DNA from: Bolinopsis microptera
Lineage: Eukaryota > Ctenophora > Tentaculata > Lobata > Bolinopsidae
Assembly: GCF_026151205.1 (NCBI RefSeq)
Contig: NC_087082.1
Location: forward strand, 2,880,001 to 2,944,000
DNA length: 64,000 nucleotides
Direction: 5' to 3'
Shown here: one piece after another, positions 21,789-31,960 of the stretch
How positions within the stretch are numbered: position 1 is the first letter of the stretch
Layout of the letters: each line of letters starts with the position of its first letter
Program-made: the position numbers and the translations under genes
Notes under the pieces: generated by a model
What the model saw: only the letters and a program-made list of their open reading frames with translations
What the model was told of the DNA's origin: nothing
Databases searched by the model: none

Positions 21789-21828
21789 AATAAATGATTG
21801 ACCCACTCATAAGAGCAAAACAAGATTA

Positions 21829-23447
21829 TCATCAGAAATAGAACCAGAAATTTTAAATTTAGCTCTGAGTCTATCTTTTTTACGGCATGAAGAAAACAGT
21901 TCACTATCGAACCACGGGGGTTGGAACTCTGATTTAATAATTACTTTAGGAATATGTATATCAACTAAATTCATAATGCAGTCTTTAACTAACTTCCAAG
22001 ACGAATCAGGATCTAGGCATTCTAGGACTTGCCAATTAATCGAGCATAATTCACGATTAATCATGTCCCAGTTTGCTTTCTTAAAATTATAGATTTTACG
22101 TTTAGGAGTTTTCTTACGGGAAAAGGAGCTTTTAATTGAAAAAGTGACAGGAAAATGATCAGATTTGCACACGGAATGAGGATCACAGACATTCAAGTTA
22201 TCGATTGTGTTATCATAATTACTGAGAAGAATGTCTAATGTATTACCACTTTTATGGGTGGGTGATGTGATCAACTGGGAGAGAGAAAGATCACTGAAAG
22301 AATCTATGAAGGATTGCTCAATAGGTACGGTACTGGATGAAGATAGCCAGTCTGTATGGGGGAGATTAAAATCACCGATAACATAGATTTTAGGGGGATT
22401 CTTTTTGGAAACTAGCTTGCGAATATAACTAACTATGACATCATGATTAGGTAACCCAAGAGTTCCTACTCTATAACAAGTACAGATTACAATACTCTCT
22501 TTGTTAGGAAAAGAAATTTTAACGGCAAGCATTTCTGCACCTAGGCTAACTGGTAGTCGGGTTGTAGTGGCGTCGAGATCAGACCGAACAGCCAAAAGAA
22601 CACCACCTCCATTTTCCCTAAACTTTTTAGGGTTATTAGGATCTTGAGGATGAGTCTTTCTCGTGCGGTCATTGCGGAAGATTTCATATTGAGAAGAAGG
22701 AAAGATTTCGTTGCTAGAAATAGATTTTTTGAGCCAAGTCTCATTTAGGGCAATTATGTCAGGCTGCTCTATTTTAGCAAAGGATTGAAGTTCGGAAATC
22801 TTATTACCATCAAGAAGGGGATGGGAGGAGCTTAGGTTACTGAAAGGAATGAGACCTTGGACATTTTGGTAGAGTACAGATAGGGAGTTGGGACCTGGAT
22901 TAAGCATAGAAGGATTAACAAGAGTTATCAAAAGAAAGTTAAGAGAGAAAACCCGAAGAATGAATAAAGAGACTAGACGCCTGAGGCGGCTGGAATACTT
23001 GACTCTATTCATCTTACCAGGGAGAAGAACATTTCTTATAAACCATGAGGAGATAATTACAAAGAAAAGTTTGATGTGGGAGCAAGCAAGAAATGGTATA
23101 AGATAACGTGGGCTGTCAAGGAGTAGAGAGGAATGAATATTAGAATCTAGGGGGAATACGGTGTTCATGGACCTAACCGTGGAGAGAAGAATTGGGAGAA
23201 AGTAAGTCATGATGAGAGAATAGAAGAGAAACATATGATTATGATAATTGTAGTTGATGTGTGGGGTGTATGGAGACTTAAATGTGTAAATTTTGTTAGG
23301 TATAAACGTGTTGATATGTATAAGTGCATTTCTTGACTGTGTACGAGGCCTTTTGCATGCAAAAATACCTATTCTAAGTCTAAACGATTCATTGTCTAAC
23401 ATATTGGAAAATGGACAGTGACCGAATGTACCTGAAATGGGAGGCAT
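21829..23447 (-). pseudogene. LINE 'B' ORF2, N-terminal part with APE endonuclease
   Basis: The minus-strand frame has an N-terminal hydrophobic leader of about 170 residues, then an apurinic-endonuclease-like domain. That domain has SVLYQNVQGLIPF, IIALNETWL, FRENGGGVLLAVRSD, CTCYRVGTL, KIYVIGDFNLPHTDW, SGNTLDILLSNYD and the terminal SDHFPVTFSI. The N/E/D/SDH catalytic residues of the family are all visible. After the nuclease it runs into PPWFDSELFSSCRKKDRLRA and is cut at the target duplication, where coding resumes at 17489. The few codons left of 21829 are insertion sequence. The leader's Met at 23447 is the best start, but a shorter start is possible. Confidence 0.87.
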
Positions 23448-23450
23448 AAA

Positions 23451-23927
23451 ATTGAGAAAAAGATTAAATCAGAGATTTGTTTGAGTTTTAATTTTAGGCG
23501 CAACGTCTTAATCAAAATATTAAATGGAAGAAAAGATCAAAGATTTAAATTCCCAGAAGATTATTTACAACCCTGTCAAAACTGTGTTCGTTTACAACAA
23601 ACTTAAGCCAAGTGGACAGTAAACCTACTCCTCTCATGTTGAGATGAAGCCAATCATGGTATAGAAGTTCATTATAGTGCGTTGACAGTAGAAAAATAAT
23701 TTAACCCTTGTCCGAAAGGTTTACAAAAGTTTTACACGCCGCGCATATTTGCCGCGCAATTTCGCGTGTCAAATCCGTCTAAGAGTGAACATAATTGATG
23801 AAGGAGCACTCTGAGCTTTACACCTCGTGCGTTCACTGTTCACGCATTATTTGCGCCCTGTTTAATGTTGCCTTGCCACTCGCGTTATTCTATCATCCAT
23901 ATTTCTGCTCTTAGTTGCCTTATAATG
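23451..23927. other. Intergenic / possible LINE 'B' 5' UTR, no gene
   Basis: No supportable frame. It could include untranslated 5' sequence of LINE 'B', ending where the copia LTR begins. Confidence 0.4.
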
Positions 23928-24503
23928 TGTCAGCAGTAATCAGCCTTGCTGTATTATATATTGCAATTAACGATACACAATAACAGATAATAGGGTTTTG
24001 ATTATAGTTTTTAGTTAATGCCAGTCGGATAACTTTTACAAACCGGTAAGTAATTAATTGGTATTTATTATAAATATCTGTTATTTCATATTTGGTTTCG
24101 GTTTTATTCGGAATTAAGAATGCGACTAGGAAGCTTCGATTAGTGGAGCCCCAGCAATACAAGCTGGGGGCTCGTGAGTTGTGTTTGTTAATATGTGTTC
24201 ACAGGACTTGAGTTGTTTACAAGAGAAACTCGCTGGGTTTGAAATAGAAACAGAACCTGTAATAAATAGGATTTATTACACCAATAATATAAACTCAAAT
24301 AGTTATATCAAGTTCCAATTATCCATTGTAAATATATAATAGTATATAGATCATTGTAAATATATAGTTTAAAGGAATACGTACCGGTTGATACTCTACA
24401 ATAACATAAATCTTATTTCTACAAACTTAATCTTCTTTCTACAAACTTCAACCGGTTCTCATGCTATGAATATATAATGATTAGTATTCTGCTAAGTCTA
24501 ACA
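23928..24503 (-). mobile_element. Ty1/copia 3' LTR
   Basis: On the minus strand the LTR begins TGTTAGACTTAGCAG at 24503 and ends CTGCTGACA at 23928, giving the TG...CA ends of an LTR. It is preceded by the purine tract AAATAGGGGGGAA, the expected polypurine primer site. The RNase H end of a copia polyprotein lies upstream at 25219-25695 in the same orientation. No 5' LTR is found in the window. Confidence 0.72.
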
Positions 24504-25218
24504 TTCCCCCCTATTTAAAAACTTTTGAAAATAGCTCGAAGCTCTTTAAAAACACTTAAAAACACTTGACACGTAATCATCCTAAATTCTACAAATTGCT
24601 TAAAAGAACGCGCGTGCGCGGTAAAAATATTTCAACTTTTCACAATCCAATATTAGAAAATTGCTAGTCGTTAGTTACTTCAAACAAAGAAAATGTCCCA
24701 ATCTCTCAGACAGAAAATTTTGACTGCCATACACGTAGCAAACGTGTGATTAACAATATCTACTGGTAAATTCACAGTAAATAACCAATCTTTTCACCTC
24801 TTTCATATCGTAACTAAATATAATCTGTCACAACTCATGTCACAGTCTCAGTGTAACACTCTATACGAACACTACTACTGTCACATAAACCACACTAGTA
24901 CCATGAACTATGAAACTACCTGTACTGACATGTACTAACATACTAATTCGAATGAATGTCATTGTGAAATGTTAGGGTAGAAATGGTGATTTTGCAACAT
25001 TATTCTAATCGAAATTATATACGGTAAGGTAAACTATACTCGTAATATGAGTAATACAAGGTAAGTAAGCTACTCAAAACGTGTAATCACGTAATAAAAT
25101 CATATTCAATACGTGTAATCACCAAAATATACGTTATTCAAAACGTGTAGTCAGGGAAAAAAGTAACTAGCAAGTTAAAAAACGCTAAAAAAATAATAAA
25201 TTATTCAAACAAACAAAG
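24504..25218 (-). other. copia untranslated 3' region
   Basis: Between the polyprotein stop and the polypurine tract, no frame is supported. It is AT-rich, with several cgtgtaatca-type short repeats near 25078-25155. Confidence 0.45.
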
Positions 25219-25695
25219 TTAATCTCTCTCCAGAAACTCTCCTCTCTCGATCACAGTGCACAACTGCTCGCAGTTTGCATCTTTCTTTGTTAAACAATCT
25301 GCCAACATGATGTCAGTAGGTATCCATGTTAATGACTTCAGTGTCTTGTTGGAGAGTGCTTGTTGAAGTTCTGCTAGGTCGAGTCTCAGTCTCTTTTCTT
25401 CACACTGCTTCGATGTATGAACGTGATCATGTAACTGTTTAGAATCAGCGAAACCTTTGATTGGTATGACTTCACTCTTCGGATCTCCGTACAGTATCTC
25501 TGACAGTATTTGTCGGACATAGATTGCAGCTCCCATGGCATCTATGCAAGCTAGAGTTTCGGCTCCAAACGCCGAGTGCACGACACGTTTTATCTTCCTA
25601 GAACTCCAGTCGATTAAGTTAGCCGTTTTTCCGTTAGTTAGAAAAACAAGGTAACCTCTCCGACTCTGTGTCTGTCTTCCGTTCTCTGTGAACAC
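25219..25695 (-). pseudogene. Ty1/copia RNase H fragment
   Basis: 158 codons end at a stop. SRRGYLVFLTNGKTANLIDW, followed by SSRKIKRVVHSAFGAETLA and GFADSKQLHDHVH, matches the RNase H domain of copia polyproteins (GYLVFL, I-W-S-S-K, E-A-E/E-T-L, D-S). It then has LTWIPTDIMLADCLTKKDA, the usual copia C-terminus. The rest of the polyprotein (gag, protease, integrase, RT) is missing upstream, so the element is 5' truncated at about 25700. Confidence 0.85.
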
Positions 25696-25880
25696 TTCGC
25701 TTCATACTGTTCCAACTCTCGGATGATTTCTTTGCTGTTTTCTTTCTTTTTTGCTCGCGCTTGTTTCTTATTAGTTATTATAATGACTATATAATAATTA
25801 ATAACTGATATATATAATAAGTATAACGAGGACGATCGTCCTCATATCAGGCCAGTAAGGTGTATCATTGGTGTATCATT
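25696..25880. other. Short intergenic stretch
   Basis: AT-rich, with a gaggacgatcgtcctc palindrome at about 25828-25843. No gene is seen. Confidence 0.4.
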
Positions 25881-25967
25881 GTAGGTTTACAACCTACCAG
25901 GACGCGCGCCGAGTTGGACTCGTCGACGGTCCTATGGAACAAATATTTTACGAGTATCACCAGTTAA
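25881..25967 (+). repeat. Module 'M' copy 1 (undivided)
   Basis: About 87 bp made of gtttacaacctaccagga, then cgcgcgccgagttggactcg, tcgacggtcctatggaac and aaatattttacgagtatcac. The same module recurs at 34261-34347 and, split or partial and often inverted, at 26154-26189 with 31676-31716, 33768-33802, and 34583-34620 with 35099-35151. Confidence 0.8.
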
Positions 25968-26153
25968 CAGTTAAAGTGTATCAGTACTCTTAGATTCGGT
26001 AGCGTTAATAATAGTTTGGTAAATCGAACGTGTGATTATTGTTAGGCACAGTTTATATATCCACCAAAAGCTTACTGGGCCGCGCTCAGCCTGGCATTCC
26101 GCCGAATCTCTATGAACATAATAGCCTGAGGTCCCCAGGTTAGGCTAGGTAAC

Positions 26154-26189
26154 TTAACGGGTGATACTCGTAAAATATCTGTTCCATAT
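26154..26189 (-). repeat. Module 'M' copy 2, first half (split by LINE 'C')
   Basis: ttaacgggtgatactcgtaa followed by aatatctgttccatat is the inverted module up to the middle. The second half follows 5.5 kb away at 31676 (ggaccgtcgacgagtcc), so the intervening DNA is an insertion. Confidence 0.75.
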
Positions 26190-26756
26190 AACCATGCCAG
26201 CATAACCATGCTGATCTTGATTGGACAAACAAAGATTTCGAATGCTCTAATCTAAATTTTGACATTAAGTCTACCCTAGGGTCCACACATCCAAAATGAT
26301 TATCTTGAAATTGAAAATTAGCTGGGTGTGCATTTTCCTTTGTCTTACTAACGTGTGTGAGCGCAGTGTAGTGAGAAAGTGTTTTTAACAGATTTATTAT
26401 TAGACTTAGGATTATGATTTTTAATATATTACATTGATATAAGATTTATTTTTGATAGGTACTTAATAAAGTTGATGAATTTCCCTCCCTATTAAACTTT
26501 TAAACCCATTTAGTGAAAATTGATAAACGAAGATCTAGATATTGATACATATTATAACCAACATTGCTTATATTCTGCCTTGTAAACAAAGAGCAAATCT
26601 TCTTAATGCCTTCTTCATGTCCTAAAACTAAAACTTCATCCTATTAAAGTAAAGGCCAGTTGTTACCACAAGCTATTATACCGTCCCTCTCAAAAACATG
26701 CCTCAGCCTCCATCAAAAACAATTTTAGTTTTCAGTCCTTCTAGTTTCCAAAAATC

Positions 26757-26835
26757 TACCGAGCTAGTGTTCTGGTGTGCACAAAAGCCCCTAAGCCCGT
26801 GCATTCCTTGCCCCGCTAGCTGCCAGTCCTTGACA
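26757..26835. repeat. Dispersed SINE-like repeat, copy 2 (in LINE 'C' 5' UTR)
   Basis: Diverged copy of 13738-13840, with gcattccttgccccgctag shared. Its presence upstream of ORF1 may mean that it is part of the element or a nested insertion. Confidence 0.5.
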
Positions 26836-26979
26836 AACTTCCAATAGCAAAGATCAACTAGTCATTTTAATACTTTCAACACTGCTATATAACAAATAAT
26901 TTGAGGACCCCGAACTCAATTTTGATTCTCTACTGACTCTGCTGATCTGCACTGTTTCACTTTGTAAAAGAAGTGCGCA

Positions 26980-28380
26980 ATGATCGGAGAAGGTGGTTTT
27001 GATGATGAGGGTAACAGGTCCTCAATCTCGTTACAGGATGATACGCCAAAGAATGACAGGAATGTTAGCGAAGATATGTTATCCCCGCAACGTTTCACAC
27101 CTATCCTGAACTCATCCACATCCTCTGAAAGTACTCAACAGCGACAAGGTAACACTCTTCAATACCAGTTTGCCTACATCAAAGACGGCACTTGTAACAC
27201 CTGTAATGATGTTCAAGCTAATGACACTGCTCTTACCTGCTTTTTGTGTAAATCGTCATTTCATGCTGTTTGTCGAGATGCTGATAAAGATAGGATCAAT
27301 AATGCTGTAATCTGTCCTCGCACTTTCTTCAAAGCATACTCCGACAGAAACGCAACCAAGGGTGTTAACAGTTCCAGATTTGGGACTTTTACGTTTGTGT
27401 GTAATGTCTGCAAGACACACTCTGAACAGAACTCCGCAGTCAGTGCCGAAAGTAAAGTCGACCTGATTGACAGGCGAGTAGATAATCTGACCCAATCTAT
27501 GGAGGACATGAAGGGTTTACTTATGAAAGTTGTGAATATGAAAACATCTCCGGACAAAACTGAAATTTCTTCTCCTCCATCTCCAGCACCAGTTGCCCCT
27601 TCATATCGCTCTGTATTAATCATGTCCAGCATAACACCAGAAAATCAAGCAAAAGATCGCCAAGAAGAAGTTGACAAAATCATCAAAGACAACGCCATTC
27701 ATGCTGACAAACGGTATGTCAACAAGAAAGGGGACATTGTGGTTGTGTGTCCGACAACAGCTGACAGGGAAAATCTTGTCAAGAAAGTATCCCAGCAACT
27801 TCCAGATATGAAAACGCACCAGCCACCAGAACGTTTGCCCACAATCTCTGTTGCTAACCTTGCTGATAATTATTCTGAAGAAGATCTAGAAGACCTGCTC
27901 CTTCAAGCTCACCCCAACATTAAGGCATTAAAATCCCAGGGTGAAACATTTTCTGTACTAAAAGTTAAACCTCAGATCAAAAACAGCAGCAAGCATCAAG
28001 CTACTATACGAGTTAGTAACAATATCAGGAAAATCATAGAACAACAGGGAGATCGGCTATACATCAGTTCGTTTAGTTGCAAAGTTTATGATCAATTTCA
28101 TGTAAAACGATGCAACAACTGCCAAGGTTTTGGACACTACAGGTCGGAGTGTGAATCAGAAAAAGCTATTTGTGGTTATTGTTCCAAGAATCATACGTCA
28201 GAAGATTGTCCAGAAAAGAAAACTAATAGTATTATTTCATGCTGCATTAACTGCTCTAAGGGCAAGTATCGGGATGAAAGAAACACACACACGGCATTTG
28301 ATAGGACATGTCCAGCTTATGTTGCTGAACAGCAGCATCTCCGCAAAACTATCAATTACTACAGTTCAAAAAACTTGTAA
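26980..28380 (+). CDS. LINE 'C' ORF1 protein (PHD-like finger, RRM-like, zinc knuckles)
   Basis: 466 residues, ATG 26980 to TAA 28378. Residues about 65-150 form a PHD-like zinc finger (GTCNTCND, CFLCKSSFHAVC, then FVCNVCKTH). A coiled-coil-like stretch (DLIDRRVDNLTQSMEDMKGL) follows. A domain of the RRM type sits at about 210-370 (SVANLADNYSEEDLEDLL). The C-terminus has tandem CCHC-like knuckles (CNNCQGFGHYRSEC and CGYCSKNHTSEDC) plus CCINCSKGKY. This order is typical of ORF1 proteins in CR1/L2-like animal LINEs, which bind the element RNA and escort it to the target. The product is intact, with no stops or shifts. Confidence 0.88.
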   Translation: MIGEGGFDDEGNRSSISLQDDTPKNDRNVSEDMLSPQRFTPILNSSTSSESTQQRQGNTLQYQFAYIKDGTCNTCNDVQANDTALTCFLCKSSFHAVCRDADKDRINNAVICPRTFFKAYSDRNATKGVNSSRFGTFTFVCNVCKTHSEQNSAVSAESKVDLIDRRVDNLTQSMEDMKGLLMKVVNMKTSPDKTEISSPPSPAPVAPSYRSVLIMSSITPENQAKDRQEEVDKIIKDNAIHADKRYVNKKGDIVVVCPTTADRENLVKKVSQQLPDMKTHQPPERLPTISVANLADNYSEEDLEDLLLQAHPNIKALKSQGETFSVLKVKPQIKNSSKHQATIRVSNNIRKIIEQQGDRLYISSFSCKVYDQFHVKRCNNCQGFGHYRSECESEKAICGYCSKNHTSEDCPEKKTNSIISCCINCSKGKYRDERNTHTAFDRTCPAYVAEQQHLRKTINYYSSKNL

Positions 28381-28430
28381 GCAGTGGTCTGAAATCCTCT
28401 CCGGCGGAGATTCTTGGCTGTTGCTGGAAT

Positions 28431-31283
28431 GTGAGATCTCTCAATAATAAGATTCAACCAATCATGGAATCTATAATCGACCAAGGAATCTCTGTCCTTT
28501 TTGTCACTGAGACTTGGCTCACCAGCATGAAGAATGATGTTACTGCTACCATCAAGTCTTACGGCTATAACTTGATTCACTACATCAGGAAAGACTCCGC
28601 TAAATGCAGAGGCGGAGGAGTTGGAATTATTTACAATTCAAGTGATTTGAACCTTACTCCTGTGTTTGATAAGTGTGGAGATACGTTTGAAGCAGTTTTA
28701 GGCAAATTTCGAGACTCATCGGGTGATACTGTCCTCTGTGCTTGTGTTTACCGACCAGGGTCATTGACTGATGTATTTTTTGAAGATTTAGATGAGTTTA
28801 TTGGGAACATATTCATGAAATACAAGAAGTTTTTAATCTGTGGTGATCTTAATATTCATTTGGATGATCATAAATCAAGAAACACGGCCAAACTGACTGA
28901 AGTATTGGCCAGCTATGGACTGCATCAATACGTGAGAGATCCAACTCACAACAAAGGACATATTCTGGATGTTGTAATCTCCTCCCATCAGATAGTCAAT
29001 CCAAAGAGTGTCACAGTAGACTCGCACACCTCGGAAATGTTCCCAAACTGTGACCATTTCCCGGTTACTTTTAGCCTCACAAAAACGGTTGCAAGCAATC
29101 TCAACAAGAAAAAAGTTATCGCATTCAGAAATGTCAAAGAAATTGACAAAAATTGTTTTGCGGATAATCTTGCTGAGGAATTGGTTACTGTAATGGATCC
29201 TGAGGGTCTATCACAAGCTGAAATGCCGTCATTTGAAAGCCGCATCAGCCTATACAACTCTAAGTGCCTAACTGTGCTGAATAACCATGCTCCTCTCCTC
29301 ACAAAGGAAATCAAAGAACGTAAGTCTGCCCCTTGGTTCGATGGTGAATATAAAGCACTTAGAAGCCAAAGAAGAAAAGCCGAGACAAAGTGGAAAATCT
29401 CCGGATCTTTAACTGACAAGAAACACTATGAATCAATCAGAGAGCAGTGCACAGAACTCTCAGACAGGAAGAAACATGAGTTTTTCAAAGTCGAATTCAT
29501 AAAGCATTCCTATTCTTCTAAGAGTCTTTTCAGATTTCGGGACACCTTTCTTGATCGGGATAAAAGCATTGTGTTGCCTTCGTCGGAGTCTCTCAAGGAG
29601 ACAGTCGAAAACTTTAACGTATATTTTCAGGAGAAAATAAAGGCAATACGAAATAACTTTGATCATGTGGAGTCTGACGATCAAACGCCCTCTTACTGCG
29701 GAGAAAAACTAGCTGAGTTCTCTCCAACTACTCTAGAAGAACTAGAGGAGATAATCAAGGCATCTGAGATCAAGTCTTCTTCAATTGACCCTCTACCTGC
29801 AAACATCTTTAAAGAAAACCTTGAGGTTCTACTACCCGTCTTAGTTGACATAGTAAATGCTTCATTATCTTCTGGCAGTATTGATGGCGCTAAACTAGCT
29901 CATATCACACCCCTGATCAAGGGCCAGGGATTAGATAGTGATAATCTCAAGAATTACAGACCAATATCTAACCTTAGTTTTGTGGGCAAGTTGATAGAAA
30001 GAGTAGTGCTCAGGCGTCTAAATGAACATCTAGAAAACAACAACCTGAACATCCCACAGCAGTCTGGATACAAATCAAAACACAGCACCGAGACTCTGCT
30101 TGTGAGAGTTGTTAACGATCTACTCATTGCATCTACAGAAAGCAAGGCAACTGTTGTTCTTCTCCTAGATCTCAGCGCAGCTTTTGATACAGTTGACCAC
30201 TGCAAACTACTGAACATCCTCAGAAATGAGTTGGGAATAACAGGGACAGCTTGGAAATGGTTCAGCAGCTTCCTCACAGGTAGATGTCAAACGATTAAAG
30301 TTGGAAATGAGGAATCTTATGAGATAGTGATTAAGTTTGGAGTCCCACAGGGCTCTGTGCTGGGTCCGGTCCTGTTCAACATCTACATTCGCTCTTTGTA
30401 CTCAGCAGCACATGATTTGAACTTCTCCATCCAGGGTTACGCCGACGATCATCAGCTGTATAAAAGTTTCAAGCCAAACGAGGAGCCCACCGTCCTTATC
30501 AACGATGTTCCCAAATGTTTCCAAGAAATTAATGACTGGATGAAAAAACATTATCTACAGCTCAATGCAGGAAAAACTGAGATTCTTGTCTTTGGGACAC
30601 CGCTTGTTCTCCAGCAGCTGTCTATAGGGGGCGTGTTTGTTAACTCTGAGACGTGTGTCAGGCTGTCACCTGTTGCAAAGAACCTCGGATTTCGTCTCGA
30701 CTCTCAACTAAACTTTGGTGAGCAAATCAAGCAACTTAAAACATCGTGTTTTCTGAAACTAAGAGACCTTGCTAAGATGAAAACATTCCTCACAACCAAA
30801 CAGATGGGAACACTGACTCAAGCAATTGTAATCTCATCGCTTGACTACTGCAATGCACTTTACTATGGTTGTAGTCAAGCCTCAATTACGCAGCTGCAGA
30901 ACATTCAGAACCGAGCATGCCGTCTGGTTTTTGGATTAAAGAAGAGAGACTCAGTCGAGGAGAAGCTCAAATCCCTTCATTGGCTCAAGGTGAAGGAGAG
31001 GATTGAGTTTAAGTTATGCTTACTGATTTTCAAAGCAGTCAATGGTGTTGCTCCTGCATATCTGTGTGATCTAGTAACATTTGTTAGTTCGAGTAGCAGA
31101 AGAACTTCCTCCTTACACCTACCCGTCGGATCTACAAGATCACACCCAAGAGCGTTTCAGACTGTTGCTCCGAAAATCTGGAACCAACTACCAATTGAAA
31201 TTAAGACTTGTTCCGATGTTGATCTGTTCAAAACATTATTAAAAACTCACCTGTTTAAGAAAAGTTATGGCATGAGCGATTAA
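28431..31283 (+). CDS. LINE 'C' ORF2: APE endonuclease and reverse transcriptase
   Basis: 950 residues counted from the GTG at 28431. The open frame extends upstream to 28329, overlapping the ORF1 stop. CCWNVRSLNNK, the first strand of the nuclease, lies before 28431, so translation must start in the overlap, probably by termination-reinitiation. No ATG exists there, and the first in-frame ATG is twelve codons in. The endonuclease shows FVTETWL, GGGVGIIY, CGDLNIHLDD, HILDVVIS and DHFPVTFSL. The RT shows SIDPLPANIFKEN, YRPISNLSFVGKLIERVV, LDLSAAFDTVDH, GVPQGSVLGPVLFNIYI and catalytic YADDHQ. The C-terminus is WNQLPIEIKTCSD. All catalytic residues are present, so the element may be active or very young. 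Confidence 0.9.
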   Translation: MRSLNNKIQPIMESIIDQGISVLFVTETWLTSMKNDVTATIKSYGYNLIHYIRKDSAKCRGGGVGIIYNSSDLNLTPVFDKCGDTFEAVLGKFRDSSGDTVLCACVYRPGSLTDVFFEDLDEFIGNIFMKYKKFLICGDLNIHLDDHKSRNTAKLTEVLASYGLHQYVRDPTHNKGHILDVVISSHQIVNPKSVTVDSHTSEMFPNCDHFPVTFSLTKTVASNLNKKKVIAFRNVKEIDKNCFADNLAEELVTVMDPEGLSQAEMPSFESRISLYNSKCLTVLNNHAPLLTKEIKERKSAPWFDGEYKALRSQRRKAETKWKISGSLTDKKHYESIREQCTELSDRKKHEFFKVEFIKHSYSSKSLFRFRDTFLDRDKSIVLPSSESLKETVENFNVYFQEKIKAIRNNFDHVESDDQTPSYCGEKLAEFSPTTLEELEEIIKASEIKSSSIDPLPANIFKENLEVLLPVLVDIVNASLSSGSIDGAKLAHITPLIKGQGLDSDNLKNYRPISNLSFVGKLIERVVLRRLNEHLENNNLNIPQQSGYKSKHSTETLLVRVVNDLLIASTESKATVVLLLDLSAAFDTVDHCKLLNILRNELGITGTAWKWFSSFLTGRCQTIKVGNEESYEIVIKFGVPQGSVLGPVLFNIYIRSLYSAAHDLNFSIQGYADDHQLYKSFKPNEEPTVLINDVPKCFQEINDWMKKHYLQLNAGKTEILVFGTPLVLQQLSIGGVFVNSETCVRLSPVAKNLGFRLDSQLNFGEQIKQLKTSCFLKLRDLAKMKTFLTTKQMGTLTQAIVISSLDYCNALYYGCSQASITQLQNIQNRACRLVFGLKKRDSVEEKLKSLHWLKVKERIEFKLCLLIFKAVNGVAPAYLCDLVTFVSSSSRRTSSLHLPVGSTRSHPRAFQTVAPKIWNQLPIEIKTCSDVDLFKTLLKTHLFKKSYGMSD

Positions 31284-31566
31284 TTGACAATATAATAACT
31301 TTATGTTATTTGCTTAAACTGTTTAGGATGCAACCTAATGTCATGATCTTTTTGAACTTATTAGCAATTAGACTGTTAGCTCGCTTCACAAGCATGTCAT
31401 CTTCGTTCCAAAACTTTTTATGTCCTATGCATACACTCCTTGATAGTTATCTTGATCTAGTATCTTTGTTTCACACAATAGAGCATAAGTTTTGTGGTTT
31501 ATCCACTGGGCTTAGAGTTTGTGTTTAAGCTACCAAATTTTATTTTTATTATTATTATTATTTATT
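31284..31566 (+). other. LINE 'C' 3' UTR
   Basis: From the ORF2 stop to the (att)n tail. It is almost identical to the reverse complement of 42107-42390, which defines it as part of the element. Confidence 0.8.
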
Positions 31567-31675
31567 TACAAATTGAGCACTATACAATTTTAATTGTTTT
31601 AAATATTTGACTTTGTAAAATGAGCTAAAACATTGATTTATTAGTTTCATTGATTTATTAGTTTCATTGATATAT

Positions 31676-31960
31676 TGGACCGTCGACGAGTCCAACTCGG
31701 CGCGCGTCCTGGTAGGGGGTGCACGATAAAAATAAACTTGCTCGGATTTTTAAAATTTTTGTACCACTGTTTTCTAGAGACTGTGAGAATTTTCACAATA
31801 CCAAATTTGTCATACCTTTTTGGAAAGATCAGTGAGTTTCGCCTAGGTGCCATGTTTGATGGTGCGCGGCTTTTGGAGCAAAAGTAGCTGTAAAAGTCGC
31901 GTAATTTGACCAAATTCGTCCAAATTTGACCATTTTTGTCGTATTATTTGGATTTATCTT
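31676..31960. repeat. Module 'M' copy 2, second half, with downstream repeat body
   Basis: ggaccgtcgacgagtccaac, then tcggcgcgcgtcctggtagg (to 31716), continues the inverted module interrupted at 26189. Downstream, a tgcgcggcttttggagcaaa block (near 31862) recurs at about 35329 after the matching module half. The module is therefore the edge of a longer repeat. Confidence 0.65.

Larger units (their letters stand above)
17503..21828. mobile_element. 4.3-kb inverted-repeat insertion with 13-bp target duplication
   Basis: The sequence tcatcagaaatag occurs at 17490-17502 and again at 21829-21841, flanking an insert with two long inverted arms: left about 17508-19597, right about 20172-21788. Arm identity is very high; the encoded frames at 18271-18522 and 21254-21505 are identical in translation. 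The left arm holds an extra ~490-bp cassette absent from the right arm. Each arm end carries a motif ending GCCGAAACGTCGAC, which resembles the hammerhead-type ribozyme of Penelope-like element terminal repeats. The centre (19598-20171) holds an ORF1 fragment and a partial repeat of the arm. Confidence 0.85.
15541..23450 (-). mobile_element. LINE 'B' (APE-RT non-LTR retrotransposon), split by a 4.3-kb insertion
   Basis: The endonuclease part (21842-23447) and the RT part (15598-17489) read as one ORF2 on the minus strand once the 17503-21828 insertion is removed. The coding sense SISD-E spans the 13-bp target duplication exactly. The 3' end has an (aat)n-type tail near 15570. No separate ORF1 is seen to the right of 23450. 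It is therefore a nearly full-length but disrupted element. Confidence 0.85.
26190..31675 (+). mobile_element. LINE 'C', full-length two-ORF non-LTR retrotransposon
   Basis: The insertion splits module M. It has a 5' UTR (about 26190-26979), ORF1 (26980-28380), ORF2 (28329/28431-31283) and a 3' UTR ending in (ttatt/att)n near 31566. The truncated copy at 42107-42648 ends at the same (att)n run, which confirms the 3' end. The remaining ~110 bp (31567-31675) may be other inserted sequence. Both ORFs are uninterrupted, which suggests a recent insertion. Confidence 0.8.

Noticed and set aside
27256-27819. Minus-strand frames opposite LINE 'C' ORF1
   Set aside because: They are shadows of a well-supported ORF1 with zinc-finger and knuckle motifs.
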